7,500 nt of DNA from Deltaproteobacteria bacterium. Lineage in GTDB: Bacteria > Desulfobacterota > Syntrophia > Syntrophales > UBA2210. The stretch is taken from assembly GCA_016934695.1 (NCBI GenBank), contig JAFGSH010000066.1, positions 1 to 7,500 of the forward strand. Direction: 5' to 3'. The position numbers were made by a program, and so were the translations under genes. Shown here in pieces: positions 1 to 6,180 of the stretch. Positions within the stretch are counted from its first letter, which is position 1, and each line of letters begins with the position of its first letter. The notes beneath the pieces were generated by a model. It was not told where the DNA came from and made no database searches. It worked only from the letters and a program-made list of their open reading frames with translations.

Positions 1-35
1 ACTTTATCTACCTCCTGCGGACGAGGAGGATGTGA
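1..35 (+). CDS. C-terminal end of a FecCD/BtuC-type ABC transporter permease (partial)
   Basis: Reading in the frame that starts at base 3 gives the tail FIYLLRTRRM followed by TGA at 33-35. FecCD-family permeases (BtuC, FhuB, FecD) typically end in a short motif of the form PFFxYLLRR, so this looks like the last codons of the inner-membrane permease that partners the ATPase encoded next. Only about ten residues are visible, so the call rests on this short motif and on the position directly before a BtuD-like ATPase. The stop codon overlaps the first possible GTG start of the ATPase, which is usual for a permease-ATPase pair in one operon. By context the substrate is probably a corrinoid. Confidence 0.6.
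   Translation, partial: FIYLLRTRRM
24..30 (+). promoter_or_regulatory. Ribosome binding site that bears on the ATPase start
   Basis: AGGAGGA is a strong Shine-Dalgarno match. It lies only one base before the GTG at 32 but seven bases before the in-frame GTG at 38. Spacing therefore favours initiation at 38, although 32 is the longest open frame. It sits inside the last codons of the permease, so the two genes are probably translationally coupled. Confidence 0.5.
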
Positions 36-868
36 GCGTGTCAATCGTAACCGTGATTGATGTCGATTTCCGATACAACGATATCCCGGCGCTGAAGGGT
101 GTCTCTTTCGAGGTCCGCCGGGGGGAGTTTCTGGGGGTCATCGGTCCCAACGGTTCGGGAAAGACAACCCTTATCAGGGTGCTCGACGGCGTTCTGGCCC
201 CCGAGAGGGGGACAGTGAGTGTGAACGGTCATGCGATACGGGCGATGAGGCGGCGGGATATTGCCCGGCTTGTCGCCGTTGTGCCCCAGGATTTCCCGAT
301 GGTCTTCCCCTTCAGGGTTCTCGAGATCGTCATGATGGGACGATCCCCTCACCTGGGAATGCTCAGGTTCGAGGGGGAGGCCGATCGCGCGATCGTGCGC
401 AGGGCGATGGAAATGACGGACACCACCTCTCTGGCCGACCGCGGCATGGACAGCCTGAGCGGCGGGGAGCGACAGCGGGTCCTGATAGCCAGGGCCCTTG
501 CGCAGGAGCCGGAGGTGATCCTCCTCGATGAGCCGACCGCGTTTCTGGATATAAAACACCAGGCGGAGTTGTTCGGTCTGATGAAGATCCTCAACAGGGA
601 ACAGGGGCTGACCGTTCTCGCCGTAACCCATGATATAAACCTCGCAGCGGCGTACTGCGACCGGGTCATGCTGCTCAGGGAGGGATGCATCCACAGCCTG
701 GGAGTGCCGGGCGAGGTTATCACGGAGGCGAACATCAGGGAGGTGTATGAGACGGACGTCCTGATCGATGCCAATCCGTTCAGCGGATTGCCGCGGGTGA
801 CGCTCCTGGGCTCAGACCTGCGTGCGGAGCGAAATCCATCCAGCGTCCCTTTTGAGAGAGGAAGGTAG
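32..868 (+). CDS. btuD: Corrinoid (vitamin B12)/siderophore-type ABC transporter ATP-binding protein, BtuD-like
   Basis: This is the cytoplasmic ATPase subunit of an importer of the BtuCD/FecCDE family, which powers uptake of corrinoids or iron chelates through the inner membrane. All diagnostic ABC motifs are present, counted from GTG 32: Walker A GPNGSGKTT at 38-46, Q-loop Gln86, signature LSGGE at 142-146, Walker B VILLDE at 162-167, D-loop near 172 and switch His200 in THD. The length of 278 residues is normal for the family. The start may be GTG 38 (276 residues), which is better spaced from the AGGAGGA at 24-30. The sequence alone cannot separate cobalamin from iron or haem transporters. 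The specificity call rests on the cobU, cobT, cobS and btuF-like genes that follow in the same direction. Confidence 0.88.
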   Translation: MSVSIVTVIDVDFRYNDIPALKGVSFEVRRGEFLGVIGPNGSGKTTLIRVLDGVLAPERGTVSVNGHAIRAMRRRDIARLVAVVPQDFPMVFPFRVLEIVMMGRSPHLGMLRFEGEADRAIVRRAMEMTDTTSLADRGMDSLSGGERQRVLIARALAQEPEVILLDEPTAFLDIKHQAELFGLMKILNREQGLTVLAVTHDINLAAAYCDRVMLLREGCIHSLGVPGEVITEANIREVYETDVLIDANPFSGLPRVTLLGSDLRAERNPSSVPFERGR

Positions 869-878
869 ACAGCTCCAT

Positions 879-1121
879 ATGCACACGGATAAAAGGTATC
901 TCTTCGATGAGCCCCCGGGACAATGTGCCGCCGCGGTCGCGCGAGGCCGGAATTATTGGTGCGGTTACCGCATCTGCCGGGATGTCATCGGAGAGATTCC
1001 CGGCCCCCAGAAGGAGGGAAACGGTTGCGGATGCTGCGGCGCGGGGATTCCGCGGGGGGCTCCGCACTGCAGGACCTGCGGAGAGGTTGTGCAGAGAACG
1101 GACGAAGAGGTGCTGGGATGA
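879..1121 (+). CDS. Small cysteine-rich, zinc-ribbon-like protein of unknown function
   Basis: This frame encodes 80 residues from ATG 879, ten bases after the ATPase stop. A purine-rich GAGAGGAAGG at 856-865 could serve as a somewhat distant ribosome binding site. The protein has eight cysteines, at 16, 28, 33, 50, 52, 53, 64 and 67. The C-terminal part has Cys50-x2-Cys53-Gly and Cys64-x2-Cys67-Gly separated by ten residues, the layout of a short zinc ribbon (pattern like CxxCGxxIPxGxxxCxxCG). The N-terminal half carries Tyr-Trp-Cys-Gly-Tyr-Arg-Ile-Cys at 26-33. No signal peptide or membrane segment is visible, so it should be cytoplasmic. Its TGA at 1119-1121 overlaps the cobU ATG as ATGA, implying translational coupling. 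Codon choice matches the neighbours. I do not recognise a named family. Possible roles are metal binding or a small partner of CobU, but these are guesses. A longer in-frame GTG start at 822 would overlap the ATPase and is less likely. Confidence 0.62.
   Translation: MHTDKRYLFDEPPGQCAAAVARGRNYWCGYRICRDVIGEIPGPQKEGNGCGCCGAGIPRGAPHCRTCGEVVQRTDEEVLG
976..1004 (+). repeat. Imperfectly spaced inverted repeat within the small Cys-rich gene
   Basis: GCCGGGA at 976-982 and TCCCGGC at 998-1004 are exact reverse complements separated by 15 bases. The pairing could form a 7-bp stem in RNA, but the loop is large and the DNA is G+C-rich, so it may be chance. It lies inside coding sequence. Confidence 0.25.
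1060..1083 (+). repeat. Short inverted repeat 34 bases before the cobU start
   Basis: CTCCGCA at 1060-1066 and TGCGGAG at 1077-1083 are exact reverse complements with a 10-base loop. A competing palindrome GCAGG-A-CCTGC occupies 1069-1079 and would exclude the longer stem. There is no U-tract after it, so it is not a rho-independent terminator. The stem overlaps the codons of the second CxxC pair of the small Cys-rich protein. Confidence 0.3.
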
Positions 1122-1633
1122 TGATCTTTATAACAGGGGGGGTGCGGAGCGGGAAGAGTGACTTCGCCCAGAACAGGGGGGAGGCCCTTCCGGGGAAGAG
1201 ACTCTTTCTGGCAACCGCCGAGACCCTCGACGAGGAGATGCAAAGGAGGATCCGGCGGCACCGCGAGCAGCGAGGGGACCGGTGGGATACCCGTGAAGAG
1301 GCAATCGATCTCGGAACGGTCCTCAGGTCGGCGCAGGGGACATACGAGACGGTTCTTATCGACTGTCTGACCATCTGGATGTCCAATCTGATGCAGCGGT
1401 ACAAGGAGAAAGATGAGGGGATACGGCGAAGCGTGGATGAGCTCTTCCGCGAGCTGGAGGGTTTTCCGGGAACGGCGATCGTCGTTTCCAACGAGGTGGG
1501 GATGGGTATCGTTCCGGACAATGCACTCGCACGGGATTACCGGGACCGGCTCGGCTTCCTCAATCAGAGGGCGGCGCGAACTGCAGACGAGGTATACCTC
1601 CTCTGCTGCGGAATTCCTCTGAAGATAAAGTAG
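1118..1633 (+). CDS. cobU: Adenosylcobinamide kinase / adenosylcobinamide-phosphate guanylyltransferase
   Basis: CobU phosphorylates the aminopropanol arm of adenosylcobinamide and then transfers GMP to give adenosylcobinamide-GDP, the activated substrate of CobS. The 171-residue protein has P-loop GGVRSGKS at 7-14, an ATAExLDEEM segment at 32-41 and RHR with His48, which matches the guanylylated histidine of the Salmonella enzyme (His46). It also has a Walker B-like LIDCLTIWMSN at 80-90, SNEVGMGIVP at 124-133 and a C-terminal LNQ...GIPLKIK. Length and motif order are normal, so the gene looks intact. The frame is open upstream to a GTG-type start near 923, but homology starts at ATG 1118. 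That ATG overlaps the stop of the small Cys-rich gene (ATGA) and follows GAAGAGG at 1104-1110. It begins the run of four nucleotide-loop assembly genes. Confidence 0.96.
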   Translation: MMIFITGGVRSGKSDFAQNRGEALPGKRLFLATAETLDEEMQRRIRRHREQRGDRWDTREEAIDLGTVLRSAQGTYETVLIDCLTIWMSNLMQRYKEKDEGIRRSVDELFRELEGFPGTAIVVSNEVGMGIVPDNALARDYRDRLGFLNQRAARTADEVYLLCCGIPLKIK

Positions 1634-1654
1634 CCGTATGCGGGAGCGATAGCG

Positions 1655-2713
1655 ATGATGAAGGGGCTTCAGGCTATACTGGATAAGATCCAACCCTTGG
1701 ACAAGAGGTTCCTGGAGCGGGCGCAGCGGAAGCTGGACGGTCTCGCGAAGCCCCGCGGGTCTCTTGGCAGGCTGGAAGAGATCGCCCGGCGGTATGCCGC
1801 CATCAAGGAGGATCTGCATCCCTCCGTGAAGCGAAAGGTAATCTTCACCTTTGCCGGCGATCACGGGGTTGTCGAAGAGGGGGTAAGTGCCTATCCGGGA
1901 AGGGTGACCGTCCAGATGGTCCTGAACATGCTTGCCGGCGGTGCCGCCGTCAATGTCCTCGCAGGGCATGCCGAGTCTGAAGTAGTGGTTGTGGATATTG
2001 GTGTGAACCATGATTTCGAACCCGCCGAGGGACTCGTCGTCAGGAAGGTGGGGTACGGGACGAAGAACTTCACGCAGGGCCCCGCCATGACCCCCGGGGA
2101 GGCCCTGCGGTCGGTATGGACCGGGATCGATCTGGCCGGGGAGTATGCGGGGGAAGGTATGGATATCGCGGGGACGGGGGAGATGGGGATCGGAAACACC
2201 ACCCCTTCGAGCGCGATCCTGTCGGTGATGGCGGGTCTTCCGGCGGAGGCGGTGACGGGGAGGGGGACCGGGATCGACGATCGAACGCTCGAAGTGAAGA
2301 TTGCTGCAATAAGAAAGGCAGTCGACCTGAATCGTCCCGATCCCGGTGACCCCCTCGATGTCCTTGCAAAGGTGGGCGGTTTTGAGATAGGCGGGATCGC
2401 GGGGCTGATCATCGGCTGCGCCGCCCGGCGGATACCGGTGGTGGTGGACGGCTTCATATCAACGGCGGGGGCCCTGATCGCCACCCGGATGAATCCGACA
2501 ATCGATGAGTATCTCTTCTATGCGCATCTTTCCGCCGAAGCGGGGCACGGACAAATGCTTGATATGGTCGGGAGGAAACCCATGCTGGATCTGGATATGA
2601 GACTGGGGGAGGGAGCGGGGGCGGCACTGGGTATCTCTATTGTCGAGGCCTCCGTAGAGCTCATGAATGAGATGGCGACCTTTACATCGGCGGGGGTGGA
2701 TACGGCCCCCTGA
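1655..2713 (+). CDS. cobT: Nicotinate-nucleotide--dimethylbenzimidazole phosphoribosyltransferase
   Basis: CobT moves the phosphoribosyl group of nicotinate mononucleotide onto a lower-ligand base such as 5,6-dimethylbenzimidazole, giving alpha-ribazole phosphate for CobS. The 352-residue length is typical. Recognisable segments are KPRGSLGRLE at 32-41, FAGDHGV at 66-72, GTGEMGIGNTT at 173-183, GRGTGIDD in the middle, a VDGFISTAGALIA segment and the C-terminal RLGEGAGA, where Glu319 corresponds to the catalytic Glu317 of the Salmonella enzyme. The start ATG 1655 is followed at once by a second ATG at 1658 and preceded by GGGAG at 1642-1646. It lies 21 bases after cobU. The sequence does not show which base is attached; many anaerobes use lower ligands other than dimethylbenzimidazole. 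Confidence 0.97.
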   Translation: MMKGLQAILDKIQPLDKRFLERAQRKLDGLAKPRGSLGRLEEIARRYAAIKEDLHPSVKRKVIFTFAGDHGVVEEGVSAYPGRVTVQMVLNMLAGGAAVNVLAGHAESEVVVVDIGVNHDFEPAEGLVVRKVGYGTKNFTQGPAMTPGEALRSVWTGIDLAGEYAGEGMDIAGTGEMGIGNTTPSSAILSVMAGLPAEAVTGRGTGIDDRTLEVKIAAIRKAVDLNRPDPGDPLDVLAKVGGFEIGGIAGLIIGCAARRIPVVVDGFISTAGALIATRMNPTIDEYLFYAHLSAEAGHGQMLDMVGRKPMLDLDMRLGEGAGAALGISIVEASVELMNEMATFTSAGVDTAP

Positions 2714-2744
2714 CGATGCGGGAGGCGGATACGGTGGAAAAACA

Positions 2745-3482
2745 GTGAAACGGTTTCTGATTGCGCTTCGGTTTCTCACGATCATACGGATCCCGGGGGA
2801 TCGCGCCGTCAGTGAGGAAGACCTGGGAAAATCGATGTCCCTCTTTCCCCTGGTCGGTCTCCTGATCGGCCTGGCCCTGGCGGGGGTCAGGTCTGTCCTG
2901 ATCATCGTCCTCCCCGCATTTCTTGTGGATGTCCTGGTGATCGCGATACTGACGGTTGTAACGGGCGCCCTGCATCTCGACGGCTTCGCCGATGCGATCG
3001 ACGGTCTGGCGGGGGGAAGGGACCGGGAGCGGACCCTTGCCATCATGAGGGACAGCCGTATCGGTTCTTTTGCCGTTACAGGGCTTATACTCATCCTCAT
3101 GCTGAAGGCGGCCGCTCTGACGGGGGTTTCTGAAGAGATCAAGGGCCCTGTCCTTGTCGTGGTGCCCGTTCTGGGGCGATGGTCGACGGTCCAGCTGGCG
3201 GCGTGGTTCGATTATGCCGGAGAGGGGCATGGAACGGGTCTCGCTTTCACGAGATTCGCGGGGAAGAGAGAGGCCGCTGTCTCTACACTTATAGCCGCGG
3301 TTATTGCCGCGGGAATCTTCGGCCTCAGGGGCGTGGTGATTTTTCTGGCCGTCGCGGCGCTGACCATGCTTGTCGGCCTGTTCTTCAAGGAGAGGATCGG
3401 GGGGGTGACCGGGGATATTATGGGGGCGGCGTGTGAGGTGAGCGAGACGGCAGTCCTGATACTGGCCATCCTTTGTAGGTAA
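2745..3482 (+). CDS. cobS: Adenosylcobinamide-GDP ribazoletransferase (cobalamin 5'-phosphate synthase)
   Basis: CobS is an integral inner-membrane enzyme that joins adenosylcobinamide-GDP from CobU with alpha-ribazole phosphate from CobT. From GTG 2745 the protein is 245 residues, the usual family size, and begins with the typical amphipathic RFLIALRFLTIIR stretch. The active-site signature LHLDGFADAIDG lies at 76-87, with Asp79, Asp83 and Asp86 as the likely metal ligands, followed by RDSRIGSF at 102-109. Several hydrophobic segments (about 33-70, 105-125, 180-205, and the C-terminal 225-243) suit a polytopic protein. The frame is open upstream to about 2667 inside cobT, but those residues are not CobS-like, so GTG 2745 is preferred. 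The ribosome binding site is weak (GGTGGAAA at 2733-2740). Confidence 0.95.
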   Translation: MKRFLIALRFLTIIRIPGDRAVSEEDLGKSMSLFPLVGLLIGLALAGVRSVLIIVLPAFLVDVLVIAILTVVTGALHLDGFADAIDGLAGGRDRERTLAIMRDSRIGSFAVTGLILILMLKAAALTGVSEEIKGPVLVVVPVLGRWSTVQLAAWFDYAGEGHGTGLAFTRFAGKREAAVSTLIAAVIAAGIFGLRGVVIFLAVAALTMLVGLFFKERIGGVTGDIMGAACEVSETAVLILAILCR

Positions 3483-3499
3483 CGAAGCAGTGGAGCGAC

Positions 3500-3504
3500 A
3501 GGAG
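3500..3504 (+). promoter_or_regulatory. Ribosome binding site that decides the phosphatase start
   Basis: AGGAG stands six bases before GTG 3511, whereas the longer in-frame GTG at 3490 has no good purine-rich site before it. This supports starting the phosphatase at 3511, which also leaves only five residues before the MYLIRHG active-site strand, as is common in this family. Confidence 0.5.
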
Positions 3505-3510
3505 CGGGTT

Positions 3511-4128
3511 GTGGACACACCGACGAGGATGTATCTGATACGGCACGGACAGGTGGTGAATTTTGAAGAGGAGACCTACAACGGCCACCGGGATGTGGAT
3601 ATCACCGCCCATGGGGTCAGACAGATGGAGGCGGTAGCGGAGAGGCTCAGGGGTGAGGCCCTGGCGGCGATCTACTGCAGCGACCTGATCAGGGCACGGA
3701 AGGGGGCCGATATTATCGCGGCACCCCACGGCCTGATCCCCGAAACCCGTCCCGCCCTGAGGGAGCTTGATGTCAAGCTGTGGGAGGGATTGAACGCAGA
3801 CAGCGTGGAGGAGCGGTTTCCCGGGGCCTTTGACCAGTGGAGGAGGGAGGGAGCCGACTACCGTATCCCCGGGGGGGAGAGTATTCGTGATATGGTGAAC
3901 AGGGTGATTCCCATCCACCGGGAGATTCTGAATGTCCACAAGGGGGGAGTTGTTGCCCTGGTGGTACACGGAGGGGTCAACCGTGTGATCCTTGCGGATG
4001 CCTTGGGAGTCGGTTTCGATCGCCTCTATTCGATCGAGCAGGATTACGGCTGCATGAACAGTATCGATTATTTTTCAGAGTATGCGGTCGTCAGGCTGGT
4101 CAATGGCCGGCCGCTTGACGGGAATTGA
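3511..4128 (+). CDS. cobC: Histidine phosphatase, probable alpha-ribazole-5'-phosphate phosphatase CobC
   Basis: This is a member of the histidine phosphatase (phosphoglycerate mutase-like) superfamily. Counted from GTG 3511 (205 residues), it has the RHG motif at 11-13 with phospho-acceptor His12, a CSDLIRA segment with Arg61, Glu85 in LRELD, and the second catalytic histidine His153 in VVHGG. PGGES at 120-124 is also typical. The superfamily has many substrates. The CobC assignment, removal of the 5'-phosphate from alpha-ribazole phosphate or cobalamin phosphate, comes from its place directly after cobU, cobT and cobS and from its CobC-like length. An alternative start at GTG 3490 would add seven residues but lacks a ribosome binding site. 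The stop at 4126-4128 merges with the GAGG that precedes the next gene. Confidence 0.87.
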   Translation: MDTPTRMYLIRHGQVVNFEEETYNGHRDVDITAHGVRQMEAVAERLRGEALAAIYCSDLIRARKGADIIAAPHGLIPETRPALRELDVKLWEGLNADSVEERFPGAFDQWRREGADYRIPGGESIRDMVNRVIPIHREILNVHKGGVVALVVHGGVNRVILADALGVGFDRLYSIEQDYGCMNSIDYFSEYAVVRLVNGRPLDGN

Positions 4129-4134
4129 GGTCCT

Positions 4135-5049
4135 ATGCCTTTCTTCCAATCGGCACGATATGGGATCATTGCTTTGCTGCTTCTCATGGCGGCGTTCTCT
4201 TCCCCGCCGCCGGCCGCCGCCGATGCATACATCGACGAAGTGGGGAGGCAGGTCGATATCCCCTCTCCTCCGCGGCGGATCGTTTCCCTCGCCCCCAGCA
4301 TAACGGAGACCCTCTTCGCCCTCGGTCTTGATGAGGAGATTGTCGGGGTAACCGTACTGAGCACCTACCCCGAGGCCGCCCGGTCGAAGCCGCGGGTGGG
4401 TACCTTTGTCAGCATATCGATCGAACGGGTCGTCGCCCTGAATCCCGATCTGGTAATCGGTATTGCAGACGGGAACAGAAAGGAAACGGTGGAACAGCTG
4501 GAGAGGATCGGTTTTCCCGTTTACATTGTCGACCCGAAGGGCATCGAAGAAATATTCCGCATGGTTCTGGATATAGGCAGGGTGGTGAAGAGGGGGGACC
4601 GGGCCGCGGTCCTGGTTGACGGCCTCCGCGCGAGGGTCGATCGCACCGCCTCGTCGCTGAAGGGACTGAAACGGCCGCGCGTCTTTTTTCAGATAGGGAT
4701 CAGCCCGATCATCACCGCGGGGAAAGGCAGCTTCCACAGTGAGCTGATTTGCCGTGCCGGCGGAGTGAACATCTACGGTGACGAGACGGTGCGGTATCCG
4801 CGGTGCGGTCTGGAGGATGTCATTGCCAGGAAGCCTGAAGTCATTATCGTCTCGTCTATGAAACAGGGGGGTAATTTTTCCGCCGTCAGGGAGGGATGGG
4901 AGAGGTGGCATACGATCCCCGCGGTCAGGGACGGCAGGATATACGTGATAGACACGGATCTCGTCGATCTTGCGTCCCCCCGGATCGTCGACGGCCTGGA
5001 GAAGATGGCCGAGATCATTCACCCGGAAGTCTTATGGGAGAAACGATAG
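4135..5049 (+). CDS. btuF: Periplasmic corrinoid-binding protein of an ABC importer, BtuF-like
   Basis: This is a class III (helical-backbone) periplasmic substrate-binding protein of 304 residues. It starts with an apparent Sec signal peptide: Arg8, a hydrophobic core at about 10-22, then a proline-alanine stretch with likely cleavage near Ala28/Ala29. The mature N-terminus carries the family pattern VGRQVDIPxPPRRIVSLAPSITETLFALG at about 36-63, followed by VGVTxxxTYP. The second lobe has LEDVIARKPEVIIV and ends with VRDGRIYVIDTD and a region rich in charged residues. No lipobox cysteine is seen, so it should be soluble. The start ATG follows GAGG at 4127-4130. By context it should deliver corrinoid to the BtuCD importer encoded at the left edge, although the family also binds haem and siderophores. 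Here it is separated from the permease and ATPase genes by the four cob genes and the small Cys-rich gene. Confidence 0.88.
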   Translation: MPFFQSARYGIIALLLLMAAFSSPPPAAADAYIDEVGRQVDIPSPPRRIVSLAPSITETLFALGLDEEIVGVTVLSTYPEAARSKPRVGTFVSISIERVVALNPDLVIGIADGNRKETVEQLERIGFPVYIVDPKGIEEIFRMVLDIGRVVKRGDRAAVLVDGLRARVDRTASSLKGLKRPRVFFQIGISPIITAGKGSFHSELICRAGGVNIYGDETVRYPRCGLEDVIARKPEVIIVSSMKQGGNFSAVREGWERWHTIPAVRDGRIYVIDTDLVDLASPRIVDGLEKMAEIIHPEVLWEKR

Positions 5050-5064
5050 AAAGGACCTGTTCCT

Positions 5065-5718
5065 ATGCTGGATTATTTTTATCAGGGAGGACCGGTCATG
5101 TACCCGCTTCTCTTCTGTTCCCTGGTATCCCTTACGATCGTCATCGAGAGGGGTATCTTCTGGATGCGGGAAAGAAGGGGGCATGACGCGCGGCTGCTTG
5201 ACCGGTTTATGTCTCTCATCGAAAGGGGGGATCTCGAAGAGGCCCGGAGGCTTGTCTCGGGAAGCCGTGATCCCCTCGTTCGCGTCCTGGTGTGCGGCAT
5301 CGTCCATCGGGAGTTCTCTCTGAAAGACGCCCTCCGGATGAGTGCCGATGAAGAGATCGCACGGATGAGGCGCTATCTGCCCACCCTCGATACGATGATA
5401 ACCCTCTCCCCCCTCCTGGGCATCCTGGGGACCGTTACGGGGATCATCTATTCCTTCAACATGCTGGGGAGTGCGGGCGTGGAGAATCCCGCGACGATTA
5501 CGGCGGGGATCGGGCAGGCCCTTCTCACCACCGCCTTCGGCCTGAGCATCGCGATCTTCAGTCTCATCCCCTACAACTATTTCTCGTCCCGGATCGAGAA
5601 GGCCGCCCAGGATATGGAGAAATACGGCACGACCCTCGAGATACTCTTTGAGAAGATTCAAAGACAGGGAAATGTGCAGTCGGGATTCGGACCGGAGAAT
5701 GAATCCGGCACAGCGTGA
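5065..5718 (+). CDS. exbB: ExbB/TolQ-family proton channel subunit of the TonB energising complex
   Basis: ExbB forms the inner-membrane pentamer that, with ExbD, converts proton-motive force into work by TonB. The 217-residue protein has three hydrophobic segments, at about 12-30, 107-132 and 145-170, separated by a long charged cytoplasmic loop, as in the MotA/TolQ/ExbB family. The second and third segments show the family patterns LLGILGTVTGI and GIGQALLTTAFGLSIAI, where the conserved threonines and glycines line the channel. AAAGGA at 5050-5055 precedes the ATG by nine or ten bases. ExbB, TolQ and MotA share the fold. ExbB is preferred because exbD and tonB follow directly and no tolA, tolB or pal is seen. 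Confidence 0.93.
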   Translation: MLDYFYQGGPVMYPLLFCSLVSLTIVIERGIFWMRERRGHDARLLDRFMSLIERGDLEEARRLVSGSRDPLVRVLVCGIVHREFSLKDALRMSADEEIARMRRYLPTLDTMITLSPLLGILGTVTGIIYSFNMLGSAGVENPATITAGIGQALLTTAFGLSIAIFSLIPYNYFSSRIEKAAQDMEKYGTTLEILFEKIQRQGNVQSGFGPENESGTA

Positions 5719-5730
5719 TCGGTGGCACCG

Positions 5731-6180
5731 ATGAAGATTACGAGAAAAGAGAGGCACAGGGCCCGCATCGAGATGATACCGCTGATCGACGTGGTTTTTC
5801 TCCTCCTCGTGGCATTTGTATTCTTTGCCATGTCGATGACTGTGCAGAGGGGAATACCGGTCGATCTGCCGGCTTCGTCCGCCGCCCGGGTGGAGGGCGG
5901 GCATTTCTCCGAGGTCGCCGTCGAGCGGGGTGGAACGATCTTCCTTGACGGCGAGGAAGTGGATATACAGATCCTTCGCGTCCGCCTTGCCCTCCTCCAC
6001 CGTGAATCGCCGGGGACGAAGGTCGTCGTCTCGGGCGACCGGGAGGCCCCGTATGAATCGATCGTATCGGTTATCGATGCAGTAAAAGCTGCCGGCATCT
6101 CCCGATTGTCATTGCGGACGAAGCATGCCGGCGAGGGGCCGGAGATGGTCCGGGGAAGCGCTGTGCAGGATAGCCAATGA
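5731..6180 (+). CDS. exbD: ExbD/TolR-family protein of the TonB energising complex
   Basis: ExbD is a single-span inner-membrane protein with a periplasmic domain and the protonatable aspartate needed for energy coupling. From ATG 5731 it has 149 residues: a short basic N-terminus, a membrane span at about 16-35 with IPLIDVVFLLL, where Asp20 matches the essential Asp25 of E. coli ExbD, and a periplasmic domain with VVVSGDREAPYESIVSVIDA. A GTG at 5722 in the same frame would add three residues. ATG 5731 is preferred because GGTGG at 5721-5725 gives modest spacing and the family usually begins this way. The gene starts 12 bases after the exbB stop, and its own stop overlaps the tonB start. Confidence 0.92.
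   Translation: MKITRKERHRARIEMIPLIDVVFLLLVAFVFFAMSMTVQRGIPVDLPASSAARVEGGHFSEVAVERGGTIFLDGEEVDIQILRVRLALLHRESPGTKVVVSGDREAPYESIVSVIDAVKAAGISRLSLRTKHAGEGPEMVRGSAVQDSQ

Noticed and set aside
923..1117. Upstream extension of the cobU frame by 65 codons
   Set aside because: The extra residues are Arg/Gly-rich and unlike CobU. The P-loop of CobU normally starts within the first ten residues, as it does from ATG 1118.
869..1117. Cobalamin riboswitch in the gap before cobU
   Set aside because: I found no B12-box-like sequence of the GCCACTG type, and the region is occupied by a convincing small coding frame.
907..1161. 84-codon open frame overlapping the small Cys-rich gene
   Set aside because: It runs past the cobU start, lacks a coherent motif, and competes with a frame that has a paired-cysteine pattern and ATGA coupling.
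965..2011. Long open frame of 348 codons on the minus strand opposite cobU and cobT
   Set aside because: It is antisense to two genes with full family motifs, its translation is rich in Pro, His, Leu and Arg without domains, and such open antisense frames are common in G+C-rich DNA.
4075..5022. Minus-strand open frame of 315 codons opposite btuF
   Set aside because: It shadows a clear binding-protein gene, its translation has no recognisable motif, and no ribosome binding site or regulatory context supports it.
5032..6000. Minus-strand open frame of 322 codons opposite exbB and exbD
   Set aside because: It lies across two well-supported genes, and its low-complexity His/Arg/Asp/Gly-rich translation is typical of a coding shadow.
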